A stretch of DNA of 64,000 nt from Verrucomicrobiota bacterium. Lineage in GTDB: Bacteria; Verrucomicrobiota; Verrucomicrobiia; Verrucomicrobiales; Verrucomicrobiaceae. The DNA is taken from positions 62,001 to 126,000 of the forward strand of contig JANYCZ010000023.1 of the NCBI GenBank assembly GCA_025360015.1, read 5' to 3'. Numbering within the stretch: position 1 is the first letter of the stretch; every line of letters begins with the position of its first letter. Positions 17,036 through 26,244 of the stretch are shown in pieces. Made by a program: the position numbers and the translations under genes. Under the pieces are notes generated by a model. It had not been told where the DNA came from. It searched no databases and was given only the letters and a program-made list of their open reading frames with translations.

Positions 17036-18229
17036 ATGATCGTCGCCCCTAAAATTCGCGGATTCATCTGCACCACCGCACACCCGACGGGTTGTGCCAA
17101 ACACATCGCTGACCAGATCGCCGTCGTTAAGTCGCGCGGTCCCATCGCCAATGGCCCGAAGAAGGTGCTGGTCGTTGGTTCCTCGACCGGCTACGGCCTG
17201 TCCTCCCGAATTGCGGCGGCGTTTGGCTCGGGTGCCGCCACCATGGGCGTGTTTTTTGAAAAACCTGCTGAGCCCGAGCGCTGCGGCACCGCAGGCTGGT
17301 ACAACTCCGCTGCCTTTGAAAACGAAGCGAAGGGCGCTGGACTGTATGCGCGCTCCTTCAATGGCGACGCATTCTCTGATGCGATGAAGGCCACCGTGAT
17401 CGAGGCCATCAAGGCGGATCTGGGGCAGGTGGACTGCGTCATCTACAGCCTCGCCTCTCCGCGCCGCACGCATCCGAAGACTGGCGAGGTTTTCAAGTCC
17501 GTGCTCAAGCCCATCGGCTCCGAGTCCTACACTAATAAAAACCTCAACACCGGCAACGGCGTGGTGAATGAAGTGACCATCGAACCCGCGAACGAAGACG
17601 AGATCGCGCAGACGGTGGCCGTCATGGGCGGTGAAGACTGGGAAATGTGGATCGACGCGCTGCAAAGCGCCGGAGTGCTGGCTGAGGGCGTGCAGACCGT
17701 GGCCTACAGCTACATCGGGCCGGAAGTGACCTGGCCGATTTACAAGAACGGCACCATCGGCGGTGCCAAGGAAGATGTGGAGCGCGTGCAGCGTGTGCTG
17801 GACGGCAAGCTAGCTCCGCTGAAAGGCAAGGCCTGGGTTTCGGTGAACAAGGCGCTGGTAACACAGGCCAGTTCCGCGATTCCCGTGGTGCCGCTGTACA
17901 TCTCGCTGCTCTATAAGGCGATGAAAGCCGAGGGCACGCATGAGGATTGTATCGAGCAGATGGACCGCCTCTTCCGGGAGCGCCTGTACAATGGCAATCC
18001 GCAGCCGGATGAAGCCGGGCGCATCCGGGTGGACGACTGGGAAATGAAGCCTGCGCTGCAGGAGCTGCTCGGTAAACGCTGGGCCGAGGTGAATACGGAG
18101 AACCTCGCGCAACTGGGTGACTTCGAAGGCTACCAGTCCAGCTTTTTGCGTCTCTTCGGCTTCGGTCTTGAAGGCGTGGACTACAATGCCGAGGTGGATG
18201 TGGGCGTCGGCGTGCCGTCATTGGCCTAA
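17036..18229 (+). CDS. fabV: Enoyl-[ACP] / trans-2-enoyl-CoA reductase (NADH), FabV
   Basis: FabV reduces the trans-2 double bond of enoyl-ACP/CoA with NADH in fatty-acid synthesis. The 397-aa length matches the family. Visible are the dinucleotide-binding VLVVGSSTGYGLSSRIA (44-60), DCVIYSLASPRR, and the Y-x8-K catalytic motif with Tyr236 and Lys245 in PIYKNGTIGGAK. The start MIVAPKIRGFI is the family's usual beginning; the longer frame to 16916 is not coding. FabV is a triclosan-tolerant alternative to FabI. A TMEM175-type channel gene follows 9 bp downstream. Confidence 0.97.
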   Translation: MIVAPKIRGFICTTAHPTGCAKHIADQIAVVKSRGPIANGPKKVLVVGSSTGYGLSSRIAAAFGSGAATMGVFFEKPAEPERCGTAGWYNSAAFENEAKGAGLYARSFNGDAFSDAMKATVIEAIKADLGQVDCVIYSLASPRRTHPKTGEVFKSVLKPIGSESYTNKNLNTGNGVVNEVTIEPANEDEIAQTVAVMGGEDWEMWIDALQSAGVLAEGVQTVAYSYIGPEVTWPIYKNGTIGGAKEDVERVQRVLDGKLAPLKGKAWVSVNKALVTQASSAIPVVPLYISLLYKAMKAEGTHEDCIEQMDRLFRERLYNGNPQPDEAGRIRVDDWEMKPALQELLGKRWAEVNTENLAQLGDFEGYQSSFLRLFGFGLEGVDYNAEVDVGVGVPSLA

Positions 18230-18238
18230 ACGACGCCT

Positions 18239-18820
18239 ATGGAATCGAACCGGCTTGAAGCTTTCAGTGATGGCGTGCTGGCCATCATCATCACCATCAT
18301 GGTGCTGGAGCTGAAGGTGCCGCATGGCGCTGATCTGGAAGCGCTCAAGCCGCTGCTGCCGGTGTTTCTCAGCTACGTGCTGAGCTTCATCTATGTGGGC
18401 ATTTATTGGAACAATCACCACCACCTGCTGAAGGCCTGCCGCAGAGTGACGGGCACCATCATGTGGGCGAATCTCCACCTGCTGTTCTGGCTCTCGCTGC
18501 TGCCCTTTGCCACGGGGTGGATGGGGGAGAACCACATCGCCCCGCTGCCCACGGCGCTCTATGGCGTGGTGCTGCTATGCGCTGCTGTTGCTTACTATCT
18601 TCTGCAGAACTGCATCCTGAAAAATCAAGGGAGCGACTCGAAACTTGCAGTGGCCCTGGGCAGTGATTTTAAAGGCAAGCTGTCGCCGGTGTTTTATCTC
18701 GTGGCGATACCTGCGGCGTTTTATCACTCGTGGCTTTCCGCCTGCCTGTATGTGGCTGTGGCGAGCATGTGGCTGGTGCCGGACCGGCGCATTGAGCGGG
18801 TGCTGGCGGAGTGCGAGTGA
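18239..18820 (+). CDS. TMEM175-family (DUF1211) potassium channel-like membrane protein
   Basis: The 193-aa protein carries the family hallmark RLEAFSDGVLAI (5-16) on the first helix, then IIITIMVLELKVP and about five more hydrophobic helices (~40-60, 74-92, 104-122, 148-167, 169-182). Bacterial TMEM175 proteins form tetrameric K+-selective channels in which the FSD motif and a ring of hydrophobic residues on helix 1 form the gate. It starts 9 bp after fabV and is probably co-transcribed. Confidence 0.9.
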   Translation: MESNRLEAFSDGVLAIIITIMVLELKVPHGADLEALKPLLPVFLSYVLSFIYVGIYWNNHHHLLKACRRVTGTIMWANLHLLFWLSLLPFATGWMGENHIAPLPTALYGVVLLCAAVAYYLLQNCILKNQGSDSKLAVALGSDFKGKLSPVFYLVAIPAAFYHSWLSACLYVAVASMWLVPDRRIERVLAECE

Positions 18821-18898
18821 AGGGGCGCGGGGGCTGCGCAGAGATTTGTGTCACCGCTACGCGGTTCCACGGCATGGGAATCTTTATCCATGCGCCTA

Positions 18899-18918
18899 CC
18901 GTGGGTTGGCACCCACGG
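18899..18918 (-). repeat. GTAG-type REP hairpin 1
   Basis: On the plus strand CCGTGGGT (18899-18906), TGGC, ACCCACGG (18911-18918), then CTAC; on the minus strand this reads GTAG immediately followed by the 8-bp stem. It lies between the convergent TMEM175 and lactonase genes. A 15-bp direct repeat (CACCGCTACGCGGTT) flanks it at 18852-18866 and 18931-18945. Confidence 0.65.
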
Positions 18919-19009
18919 CTACGGTTATGCCACCGCTACGCGGTTAAGGGCAGAAACGCGTGAAGATGTGCGATCCTTGGATTTCGAAGCGCGCCTTTGC
19001 GGCTCAAGC

Positions 19010-20254
19010 TCATTTGCCTTTCGCCAGATCGAGGAACACGATGCTCGAAGGATTGCCGACGGGGGTGTAGTGGCCGGTGAAGGTGAGGGAGCCGGTTTTG
19101 GGATCAACGCGGAACACGGCGATGTTGTCGCCGCGCTGGTTGAGGCTGTAGAAGAAGGTGCCGGTGGGGTCGAAGTCGAAGCTGCGCGGATAGTCGCCGT
19201 GCGTCCATTCTTCGCTGATGAAGGCGAGAGTGCCGTCTGCGCCAATAGCGAAGATGCCGATGCTGTCGTGCAGGCGGTTGCCGACATACACGAAGCGGCC
19301 GTCCGCAGAGACGAGGATCGCGGAGCAGAAATTGCTGCCGGCAAATCCAGGAGGCAGACTGGAGATCGTCTGGCGGGAAGTGAGGCGGCCTTTGGCGTCA
19401 TCGTAATCAAACAGCACGATGTTGGAACCTTCTTCCTGGAGGGAGTAGAGCCAGGGGTGGGTGGGGTGAAAGGCGAAGTGGCGGGGTCCATCTCCCGCAG
19501 GCAGGGAGACAAAGGGAGGTTCATTGGGCGTGAGGAGGCCTTTTTGATCATCGAACTTCCACACGAGGATCTGGTCCAGTCCGAGATCCACCGACAAGGC
19601 ATGACTGCCATTGGGGTCAGGCTGGATCATGTGTGCATGGGTCTGGTCGTGCCCGCTGAAGGCGAAGCTGCCGGGAGGTGCGTTCGTGGCCTGTTTGGGA
19701 CCCACGGTGCCAGCGTCTTGCTTGAAGTCCGTGGCTTCACCGAGGCTGCCATCGGCCTTGAGCGGCAGCACGGAGACTGAGCCGCCAAAGTAGTTGGCCA
19801 CCAGCAGGAAGCGCCCTGAAGGATGAATGCTCACATAGGTTGGCCCTTTACCACCGGAGCTGACGGAGTTCACCAGCTTCAACTGGCCATCGGCCGGATT
19901 GATGGCAAAGGCGCTGACCGAGCCTGCTTCGTTGTTGCCTTGGTGGTCGGTTTCATTGGTGGAATACAGATGCGTTTTCGCTGCATTGATGACGAGGCAG
20001 TTGGGGCTCATGCCCGTTTTGTAGAGACCGCAGGGAGTCATGGCACCCGTGCTGCGGCTCACTTCAAAGAGGTGAATGCCCTGGCCGTTTCCTGGTGGCA
20101 GATCGACCTGGGTGGTCTTCATGTTCTGCAACGGCGAGGTGAAGGTGCCGACGTAGGCGATCAGCGGTGCTGGGTCTTTTGCCTGAACAGAGAGCGCGGC
20201 ACTGGCGGCGAGTGCGGTGATCAGAAAGGAGCGTCGTGAGATGAGGGAGGGCAT
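19010..20254 (-). CDS. Lactonase-family beta-propeller protein (Pgl-like)
   Basis: The 414-aa exported protein has an N-terminus with paired arginines (ISRRSFLITALAASAALS), a possible Tat signal. The rest is a seven-bladed propeller of the YbhE/6-phosphogluconolactonase type (PF10282): AYVGTFTS, GPTYVSIHPSGRFLLVANY, GPRHFAFHPTHPWLYSLQE, GNRLHDSIGIF and GDYPRSFDFDPTG. Bacterial paralogues with signal peptides are common in Planctomycetes/Verrucomicrobia; a strict role in the pentose-phosphate pathway is unlikely for an exported protein. It follows the CocE hydrolase gene by 13 bp, so the two are probably co-transcribed. Confidence 0.9.
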   Translation of the reverse strand: MPSLISRRSFLITALAASAALSVQAKDPAPLIAYVGTFTSPLQNMKTTQVDLPPGNGQGIHLFEVSRSTGAMTPCGLYKTGMSPNCLVINAAKTHLYSTNETDHQGNNEAGSVSAFAINPADGQLKLVNSVSSGGKGPTYVSIHPSGRFLLVANYFGGSVSVLPLKADGSLGEATDFKQDAGTVGPKQATNAPPGSFAFSGHDQTHAHMIQPDPNGSHALSVDLGLDQILVWKFDDQKGLLTPNEPPFVSLPAGDGPRHFAFHPTHPWLYSLQEEGSNIVLFDYDDAKGRLTSRQTISSLPPGFAGSNFCSAILVSADGRFVYVGNRLHDSIGIFAIGADGTLAFISEEWTHGDYPRSFDFDPTGTFFYSLNQRGDNIAVFRVDPKTGSLTFTGHYTPVGNPSSIVFLDLAKGK

Positions 20255-20267
20255 GAAGAGTTCGGAG

Positions 20268-21914
20268 TTATTTGATAACCGGGAGGATCACGCGCGAGGC
20301 ACGCGTGGCATCGTGCCAGATGGTGTTGATGGCAGGCACGCCGGGTTCGGTGATGAAGTGGCTGATGGGTGCGCCGGTCTGCGGATTCGGCTCATAATAA
20401 GGCGCGCCGGTACTGGCGATGGTGATGCGGATGCGGTGTCCCTGGTTGAAGATGATGCTGGTCCAGCCGATGTCCCACGCGAGCTTGGCCACCTGGCCGG
20501 GCACGAGCAGCTTTTGATGATCGAAGCCTTCCTGATACCGGGCACGCAGTGGGTAATCCACGAGCAGGATGGAGCGACCATCGGGGTAGACGTCCGTGAC
20601 GCGCAGGAAGAAGTCCGTGTCCTTGGCGGTGGATGAGACGAAGACTTCGGCCTTGATGCGGCCGGTGACTTCGAGCGGCTGTGTCAGCACCTCGCTTGTC
20701 CAGGTGCGCACCTCGGCCTGCTCTTCAAACGCACGCGCGTCTTTGGCTCCCGGAAAGCCAGCGTAAGGCAGGCTCATTGGATGTGCCGGATCGCTGGCAT
20801 ACGCGGTGCTGGCTGATGCAGCAGAGGGTTTCGCGGCGGCGAGTTTACCGTCGGGTTGCAGGAACCAGTCTGCAGCGGTGCTGGCGGGCGGGAAGTCTTT
20901 CGCCTCACGCCAGACATTGCCGGGAGCGCCTGCCTCACCCGTTGCGCCCATGACGTAGTATTTCACGGGTTCATGCTTCTCGACGCCGTTGTTCTCGCCT
21001 TTCAGGTAGTGATTGAACCACTTCGTCATGTGCGCATAGACGTCGAACTGCGCATTCTCAGGGAACGTGAGTTCGCCGATCTTGTTCGATTTTGGATAGC
21101 CGCCATGCAGCCAGGGGCCGATAATTAGCTGCTGCTGGCCGCGTGAGTTTGCGCCGCCGTGCTGGTTGCGGCCGATGAAACTGGCGACGCTGCCCTGGCA
21201 CATGAAATCAAACCAACTGCCGATGGTGAAGCAGGGATAGTTCATCTTGTCGAAGTGCAGGGAGGCGTCCTCGTCTTTCCAGTACGCGTCATAGTCGGGG
21301 TGCTGGTCCCATTCACGCAGCATGGCTTCGTTGTCCTTGAGGTCGCGGGCCACGGCACCGCCCTTGATGAAGCGCTGCGGTTTGGTGGTGCCGCCGATGC
21401 GGTAGCCTTCCTGATACAGGCTCAGGCCCGTGTCGGTCATGTACTGCGCTACCAGATGCGGCGGCTGGGTGACGGCGAGGTAGTTCTGCGCGTAGCCTGC
21501 CTGCGAGCCGCCATACGTGCCGATTTTTCCCGTGCACCAGGGCTGTGTAGCGAGCCATTCGCAGACGTCATAGCCATCGCGCAGAGGCCCCCATTGCAGG
21601 CCGCGATAGCCACGGTACACGCCCTCGCTCTCATGCGTGCCGCGGTAGTTTACCAGCGCGATGACGAAGCCGGCTTCAGCGAACTTGGCCGCCGCCTTGC
21701 GCGATCCGGCGCTGCTGATGTCGGCGTAACGCTGCTCGAAGATGGCGGGCCATTTGCCCTCGCCCGCAGGGAAGAACACATAGGCGGAGAGGCGCTTGCC
21801 ATCGCGCATTGGGATCATGAGGTGCTCCTCACGCACCGTGCCGAAATCGAGCTGGGCTGGAGCCGCAGCGTGCAGGGAGGCACAGGTGGCGAGGAAGAAA
21901 AGAGCGGGGCGCAT
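20268..21914 (-). CDS. CocE/NonD family serine hydrolase (X-Pro dipeptidyl-peptidase-like)
   Basis: The 548-aa protein starts with a signal peptide (MRPALFFLATCASLHA), so ATG at 21914 is preferred to 21956. The alpha/beta hydrolase domain shows MIPMRDGKRLSAYVFFP, ALVNYRGTHESEG and nucleophile elbow YGGSQAGY; the C-terminal jelly-roll domain (PepX_C) has GRIKAEVFVSSTAKDTDFFLRVTDVYPDG (written as family pattern), and GHRIRITIASTGAPYYEPNP. CocE-type enzymes cleave esters, amides or acylated beta-lactams. It leads a two-gene operon with the lactonase. Confidence 0.92.
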   Translation of the reverse strand: MRPALFFLATCASLHAAAPAQLDFGTVREEHLMIPMRDGKRLSAYVFFPAGEGKWPAIFEQRYADISSAGSRKAAAKFAEAGFVIALVNYRGTHESEGVYRGYRGLQWGPLRDGYDVCEWLATQPWCTGKIGTYGGSQAGYAQNYLAVTQPPHLVAQYMTDTGLSLYQEGYRIGGTTKPQRFIKGGAVARDLKDNEAMLREWDQHPDYDAYWKDEDASLHFDKMNYPCFTIGSWFDFMCQGSVASFIGRNQHGGANSRGQQQLIIGPWLHGGYPKSNKIGELTFPENAQFDVYAHMTKWFNHYLKGENNGVEKHEPVKYYVMGATGEAGAPGNVWREAKDFPPASTAADWFLQPDGKLAAAKPSAASASTAYASDPAHPMSLPYAGFPGAKDARAFEEQAEVRTWTSEVLTQPLEVTGRIKAEVFVSSTAKDTDFFLRVTDVYPDGRSILLVDYPLRARYQEGFDHQKLLVPGQVAKLAWDIGWTSIIFNQGHRIRITIASTGAPYYEPNPQTGAPISHFITEPGVPAINTIWHDATRASRVILPVIK

Positions 21915-21984
21915 CCATCCATTACGGGTGCTAGGGACGGCACGTTTCACCCGCATGCTGTGCGAAAGAGACGAATCCTGATAC

Positions 21985-23379
21985 TTAGCTCGCGCCGATG
22001 CCGCGAATCACTGCGGGCAGGGTCTGGGCCAGGATTTTCAGATCGAGCCAGAAGGACCAGTTGTCGATGTACTTAAGATCCAGAGCGACCCATTCCTCGA
22101 AGTTCTTGATGCCGTTGCGGCCGGTGACCTGCCAGAGGCAGGTGAGGCCGGGCTTCACGCTGAGGCGGCGGCGCTGCGCGTGTTTTTCGATGCGCTGAAT
22201 TTCATAGACGGGCAGGGGACGCGGGCCGACGAGGCTCATCTCACCACGCAGCACATTGATGAGCTGGGGCAGTTCATCGATGCTGGTGCGGCGCAGCCAG
22301 CGGCCAAAGGCGAAGATGCGCGGATCGTTGGTGATTTTGAAGACCGGGCCGTCCATCTCGTTGTGGGCTTCCAGCTCCTGACGCTGGGCTTCCGCGCCCT
22401 GATGCATGGTGCGGAACTTCCACATGGTGAAGGGCTTGCCGTAGTGCCCGGCACGCTCCTGCTTGAAGAAGGCTGAGCCGCGTGAGCCGAAACGAATGCC
22501 GATGATCGCCACGAGCCACAGCGGCAGCGAGACGAGGAGCAGAATGAGCGCGCCGACACGATCGACGATGCCTTTGAACAGGAGCTCCCACGAGGCCTGC
22601 GGCGTGGAGTGGAACACGAGCATCAGGCGGCCGCTGAGAACGTCGAAGGTGGGGCGGGCGATGGCGGTCTGGAAGAAGTCGGCAGCGATCCAGGCCTCCA
22701 CGCCTTCGGTTTCGCAGGCCTGCACGGCTTCTTCGATCTTGCTGAAATGCACATGCTGCGCGGCAAAGAGCACGCGGCGGATGGAGTGCTCATGCAGGGC
22801 GGCGACGAGATCGGTGATCGGCTGCTGCATGATGTCGATCTGCCCCACCACGTCGATTTCGGCGCGCTGCTCGGAGGTCATGCTGGCCAGAAAGGCGGCG
22901 AGATCGTTTTGCTCTCCGGCGATGAGGACGCGTTCGCGGCCCCTGCCTGAAGCCATCTGCTTGCGCAGGATTTCGCGCTGGTAGGCTTCGCGCAACAGCA
23001 GAGAGAGTGCGCCGAGAGCCACGGAGAAGACGACCACGGCACGGCTTTCGACCGACCATTTGAAGAACACCATGCAAAAGGCGATGCACATGCCGATGAT
23101 GACCAGCGCCTCCGCGAGCTGGCGCATCGAGCGCCCGGGTGTCTTGTTGTAAATATTGGAGTAAAAGCCGCGTGCCTCCAGAACGATAGGCGTGAAGGGG
23201 GCCACCACGGCGATCACCCAGTAAAACTTGTCCATCGTGGGAATTTCAACCGCCTCAGAAAAAAACATCGGCACCAGATTTGCGCGCAGGAAGTGCCCAA
23301 ACCACAGGCAGAACGCAAGGAGCGCGCTGTCGAGCAGTTCGGTGAGCTGCAAATTGATTTCTTGCTTTCTGCCAAGCAT
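21985..23379 (-). CDS. Exopolysaccharide polyprenyl-phosphate sugar-1-phosphate transferase
   Basis: The 464-aa membrane protein has about four N-terminal helices (~12-40, 52-68, 90-108, 113-131), a nucleotide-binding-like middle domain (RVLIAGEQNDLAAF) and a fifth helix (~272-296) leading into the bacterial sugar transferase domain (PF02397): FFKQERAGHYGKPFTMWKFR (305-323), RRTSIDELPQLINVLRGEMS (363-382), VGPRPLPVYE and KPGLTCLWQVTGRN. This is the WcaJ/WbaP type that starts repeat-unit assembly on undecaprenyl phosphate. No other polysaccharide genes are nearby, but PEP-CTERM systems usually accompany such genes. Confidence 0.93.
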   Translation of the reverse strand: MLGRKQEINLQLTELLDSALLAFCLWFGHFLRANLVPMFFSEAVEIPTMDKFYWVIAVVAPFTPIVLEARGFYSNIYNKTPGRSMRQLAEALVIIGMCIAFCMVFFKWSVESRAVVVFSVALGALSLLLREAYQREILRKQMASGRGRERVLIAGEQNDLAAFLASMTSEQRAEIDVVGQIDIMQQPITDLVAALHEHSIRRVLFAAQHVHFSKIEEAVQACETEGVEAWIAADFFQTAIARPTFDVLSGRLMLVFHSTPQASWELLFKGIVDRVGALILLLVSLPLWLVAIIGIRFGSRGSAFFKQERAGHYGKPFTMWKFRTMHQGAEAQRQELEAHNEMDGPVFKITNDPRIFAFGRWLRRTSIDELPQLINVLRGEMSLVGPRPLPVYEIQRIEKHAQRRRLSVKPGLTCLWQVTGRNGIKNFEEWVALDLKYIDNWSFWLDLKILAQTLPAVIRGIGAS

Positions 23380-23439
23380 AGTGACGGATAAGATGCTGAA
23401 ACTTCTTTAGATTTATTAAAATTATACTCAAACTAGCCA

Positions 23440-24150
23440 ATGGGACAACTTGTTTCCAATAAAAGCCTGCTTTTCTCTTCCCGACCCCTGGCGGTCGGAG
23501 TGGTGGCTGATTCTGCTGCCCTTGAACATTTTACGTCGCTGGATTCTGCCGCACGCGCAGCCTTGTGCGATGTGGCAGAGCTGCGGCTGGACCAGCTGAA
23601 GATGCCTGCGGCGGATCTGCGCGCCAAGCTGGCGGGCAACACCCTGCCGCTGCTCCTAACGGCGCGACACCCAGCGGAGGGCGGGCAGGGGCCTGAAGAT
23701 CCGGTGGCCCGTGCGGCGCTGATCGAGCCATTGCTGGATCTTGCCACGCTGATCGATCTGGAACTGCGCAGCGCGGCGCAGATGCAGGGCACGGTGCAGA
23801 AAGCGCGTGCCGCAGGGGTGCCGGTGGTGGGTTCGTTCCATGATTTCCAGGCCACCCCGGCGGATGAAGTGCTGCGTGGGGCGGTGAATTTCGCCCAGCA
23901 GGCGGGGCTGGACAGCGTGAAGATCGCCACGTACCTGAACACGCAGGATGATCTGGCGCGCCTGATGAAGCTGGCGGGGGAGAGCCACCGGCTGCGTCTG
24001 TCCGTGATGGGCATGGGGCCGTGGGGGCGTGTTTCGCGGCTGGTGCTGGCAAAATGTGGCAGCCTGCTGAATTACGGCTTTATTGGTAGCTCGAATGCTC
24101 CTGGCCAGTGGCCCGTCGCCCGCCTGAAAGAACTCCTCGCTGAACTTTGA
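23440..24150 (+). CDS. aroD: 3-Dehydroquinate dehydratase, type I
   Basis: AroD dehydrates 3-dehydroquinate to 3-dehydroshikimate, step three of the shikimate pathway. The 236-aa sequence contains all type I landmarks: ELRLD (47-51), TAR (74-76), SFHDF with catalytic His134, the Schiff-base Lys161 in VKIA, and MGMGPWGRVSR (190-200) with substrate-binding Arg200. The 60-bp AT-rich gap to the divergent sugar transferase gene must hold promoters for both. The stop is one base before the ATG of a D,D-carboxypeptidase gene. Confidence 0.95.
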   Translation: MGQLVSNKSLLFSSRPLAVGVVADSAALEHFTSLDSAARAALCDVAELRLDQLKMPAADLRAKLAGNTLPLLLTARHPAEGGQGPEDPVARAALIEPLLDLATLIDLELRSAAQMQGTVQKARAAGVPVVGSFHDFQATPADEVLRGAVNFAQQAGLDSVKIATYLNTQDDLARLMKLAGESHRLRLSVMGMGPWGRVSRLVLAKCGSLLNYGFIGSSNAPGQWPVARLKELLAEL

Positions 24151-24151
24151 A

Positions 24152-25219
24152 ATGATCTTCCCCCGTCAGTCCCCCCACTTCCACCGCGCCTTGCTGGCCG
24201 GACTCTTCTGCCTTTCCATCCCTGGCTGCGACGACTCCAAGCGCCAGCAGCAACTCCAATGGCGGGAGGAGGAGGTGGAGGCCAAGGCGGCAGCCATCGC
24301 CAAACGCGAGCAGGATTTTGCCGGAGAGAAGCAGATGATCCTGCAGGCGAAGGCGGACATGGTCGCACGTGAGGCGGCGGTGGAGCAGCTCAAGAAAAAG
24401 CTGCAGACTCAGCTCGCCGAGGAGATCGAGAAAACGAAGAAGGTGCGGCGGGAGATCGAGATCAAAAATCTTCGTGGGTCCATCCCGCAGATCAATGCCG
24501 GACGCTGCATCGTCATTGATGCGGAGAACGACGACGTGCTGTTTGAAAAGAGCCCGGATCTGCGGGGTGCCATCGCCAGCACGACGAAGATCATGACGGG
24601 CCTGCTTATTGTTGAAGCGGGTGACCTGGATAAAGTGGTCACCATTGAACTGGCGGACACGCAGTGCGCGCCGGTGCGCATCGGCCTGAAGGTGGGGGAG
24701 CAATACACCCGCCGCATGCTGCTCACCGCAATGCTGGTGAAAAGCTCCAATGACATCGCGCAGGCGCTGGCCCGGGACAATGCGGGCAGCTGGTCCGCCT
24801 TTGCCGAGAAGATGGACGCCCGGGCACAGGCGCTGGGGCTGAAGAACACGCACTTTATCAATCCGCACGGCCTGCCTTCCCTCACCGATGAAGACCCCTA
24901 CTCCACGGCACGCGATCTGGCGATGATCGCCAAGGCGGCAGACAAGCTGCCGGACATCCGGGCGATCGTGAAGCTGCAGAGCTTTAAGTTCATGAAGCCG
25001 GACGGTAAATTCATCGAGCTGGCGAACACGAATCGCGTGCTGCGCACCGCCAGCTACTGTGATGGTATGAAGACCGGCTACACTGAGGCCGCTGGCTATT
25101 GTTTGGTAGCCACGGGCGAGCGCAATGGCCGACGTCGGATTGTGGTGGTGCTCAATGACAGCCACGAAGGGGTGTGGCGCGATGCGCAGGCGTTGCTTGA
25201 TTGGGCGCTGAAGGCGTGA
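24152..25219 (+). CDS. Lipoprotein-like D-alanyl-D-alanine carboxypeptidase (peptidase S11) with N-terminal coiled coil
   Basis: The penicillin-binding fold shows the three catalytic motifs in order: STTK (143-146, nucleophile Ser143), SSN (198-200) and KTG (307-309). S11 enzymes trim the terminal D-Ala of peptidoglycan stem peptides. The N-terminus has a hydrophobic segment ending IPGC (Cys26), a possible lipobox with Pro at -2. A long charged coiled coil (~32-107) precedes the catalytic domain, not usual for DacA. The C-terminal PBP5 beta domain and amphipathic anchor are absent (355 aa). The ATG lies 1 bp after the aroD stop. Confidence 0.9.
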   Translation: MIFPRQSPHFHRALLAGLFCLSIPGCDDSKRQQQLQWREEEVEAKAAAIAKREQDFAGEKQMILQAKADMVAREAAVEQLKKKLQTQLAEEIEKTKKVRREIEIKNLRGSIPQINAGRCIVIDAENDDVLFEKSPDLRGAIASTTKIMTGLLIVEAGDLDKVVTIELADTQCAPVRIGLKVGEQYTRRMLLTAMLVKSSNDIAQALARDNAGSWSAFAEKMDARAQALGLKNTHFINPHGLPSLTDEDPYSTARDLAMIAKAADKLPDIRAIVKLQSFKFMKPDGKFIELANTNRVLRTASYCDGMKTGYTEAAGYCLVATGERNGRRRIVVVLNDSHEGVWRDAQALLDWALKA

Positions 25220-25460
25220 GTGCATGAGAGGCTTATTGGCATACGCGGCTGCAAATGAAGTTGTAGGCTGGACGGCGGGATAGAGGCAGAGGATGCACAA
25301 CAGCTCGCGAAAGCGGTGCCGCCGATGCAGGCTTGAGCCTTGCATCTCTGTCACCGCACTCCACGACGCTGTCGCGTTCGCGTGAGCTCCAGTCATTAGT
25401 CAATCCCTGAATCCGCTTGCGAGTTTCATGGCTTCCCGGCATCATCGCCGCCATCTGACC
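25220..25460. other. 240-bp intergenic region
   Basis: It is flanked by two plus-strand genes. The stretch around 25300-25395 (AAAGCGGTGCCGCCGATGCA, ACTCCACGACGCTGTCGCG) reads like a degenerate interspersed repeat, but no second copy is seen here. No clear terminator or promoter was found. Confidence 0.35.
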
Positions 25461-26204
25461 ATGAAACTCCACGCCCTCCTGCTCGCCTCCCTTTGTTTCG
25501 CCGCCACCAGCTTTGCTGAAACGGCGAAGAATCTCGCCATTGATCCCAAGCCGCGTGAAGGCAACTGGGTGAAGCGGCATGAGAGCTTTAACGAAATTTC
25601 CAAGAAGGGCGAGGCGCAGCTGGTGTTTCTGGGGGACTCGATCACGCAGGGCTGGGAAGGCAATGGCAAGGAAGTCTGGGCCAAGACGTGGGCACCGCTG
25701 AAGGCGGCGAACTTTGGCATCGGCGGTGACCGCACGGAGCACGTGATCTGGCGCCTGCAGAATGGGAACTTTGACGGGCTCAAGCCGAAGCTGGTGGTGC
25801 TCATGATCGGCACCAACAACACCGGGCATCAGGGCCGCCCGGCTGCTGAGCATGGCGGTGCGGTGTATGCCAGCAGCGCCGAGCAGACTGCCGAGGGCGT
25901 GAAGATGATCCTCGACATCCTGGGCAAAAAGCTGCCGGAGACGAAGGTGCTGCTGCTGGGCATCTTCCCACGCGGAGCCACGAAGGACGATGCGATGCGC
26001 AAGCAGAACGTGGCCACGAACAATCTCATCTCCGGCTTCGCTGACAACAAGCGCGTGTACTACATGGACATTGGCAACACCTTCTTGAAGCCCGACGGCA
26101 CGCTGCCGAAGGAAATCATGCCTGACCTGCTGCACCTCAATGCCACAGGCTACCAGATGTGGGCTGATGCCATCGAGGGCAAGGTCAAGGAACTCATGAA
26201 GTAA
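25461..26204 (+). CDS. Secreted SGNH/GDSL hydrolase (PAF-acetylhydrolase-like)
   Basis: The 247-aa protein has a signal peptide (MKLHALLLASLCFAATSFA; ATG 25461) and the SGNH blocks: FLGDSITQGW with nucleophile Ser, FGIGGDRTEHV (block II Gly), MIGTNNTGH (block III Asn) and DLLHLNATGY (block V Asp-x-x-His). This is the arrangement of PAF-AH Ib beta-like esterases, often used on acetylated sugars in these phyla. The haem protein gene follows 40 bp downstream on the same strand. Confidence 0.93.
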   Translation: MKLHALLLASLCFAATSFAETAKNLAIDPKPREGNWVKRHESFNEISKKGEAQLVFLGDSITQGWEGNGKEVWAKTWAPLKAANFGIGGDRTEHVIWRLQNGNFDGLKPKLVVLMIGTNNTGHQGRPAAEHGGAVYASSAEQTAEGVKMILDILGKKLPETKVLLLGIFPRGATKDDAMRKQNVATNNLISGFADNKRVYYMDIGNTFLKPDGTLPKEIMPDLLHLNATGYQMWADAIEGKVKELMK

Positions 26205-26244
26205 CCCGGGCGGGGACAACCCGCGCCGCTATTTTTTTCCAATT

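Noticed and set aside
24080-25396. Minus-strand frame of 438 codons opposite the carboxypeptidase
   Set aside because: The S11 motifs on the plus strand are certain; the antisense product is low-complexity.
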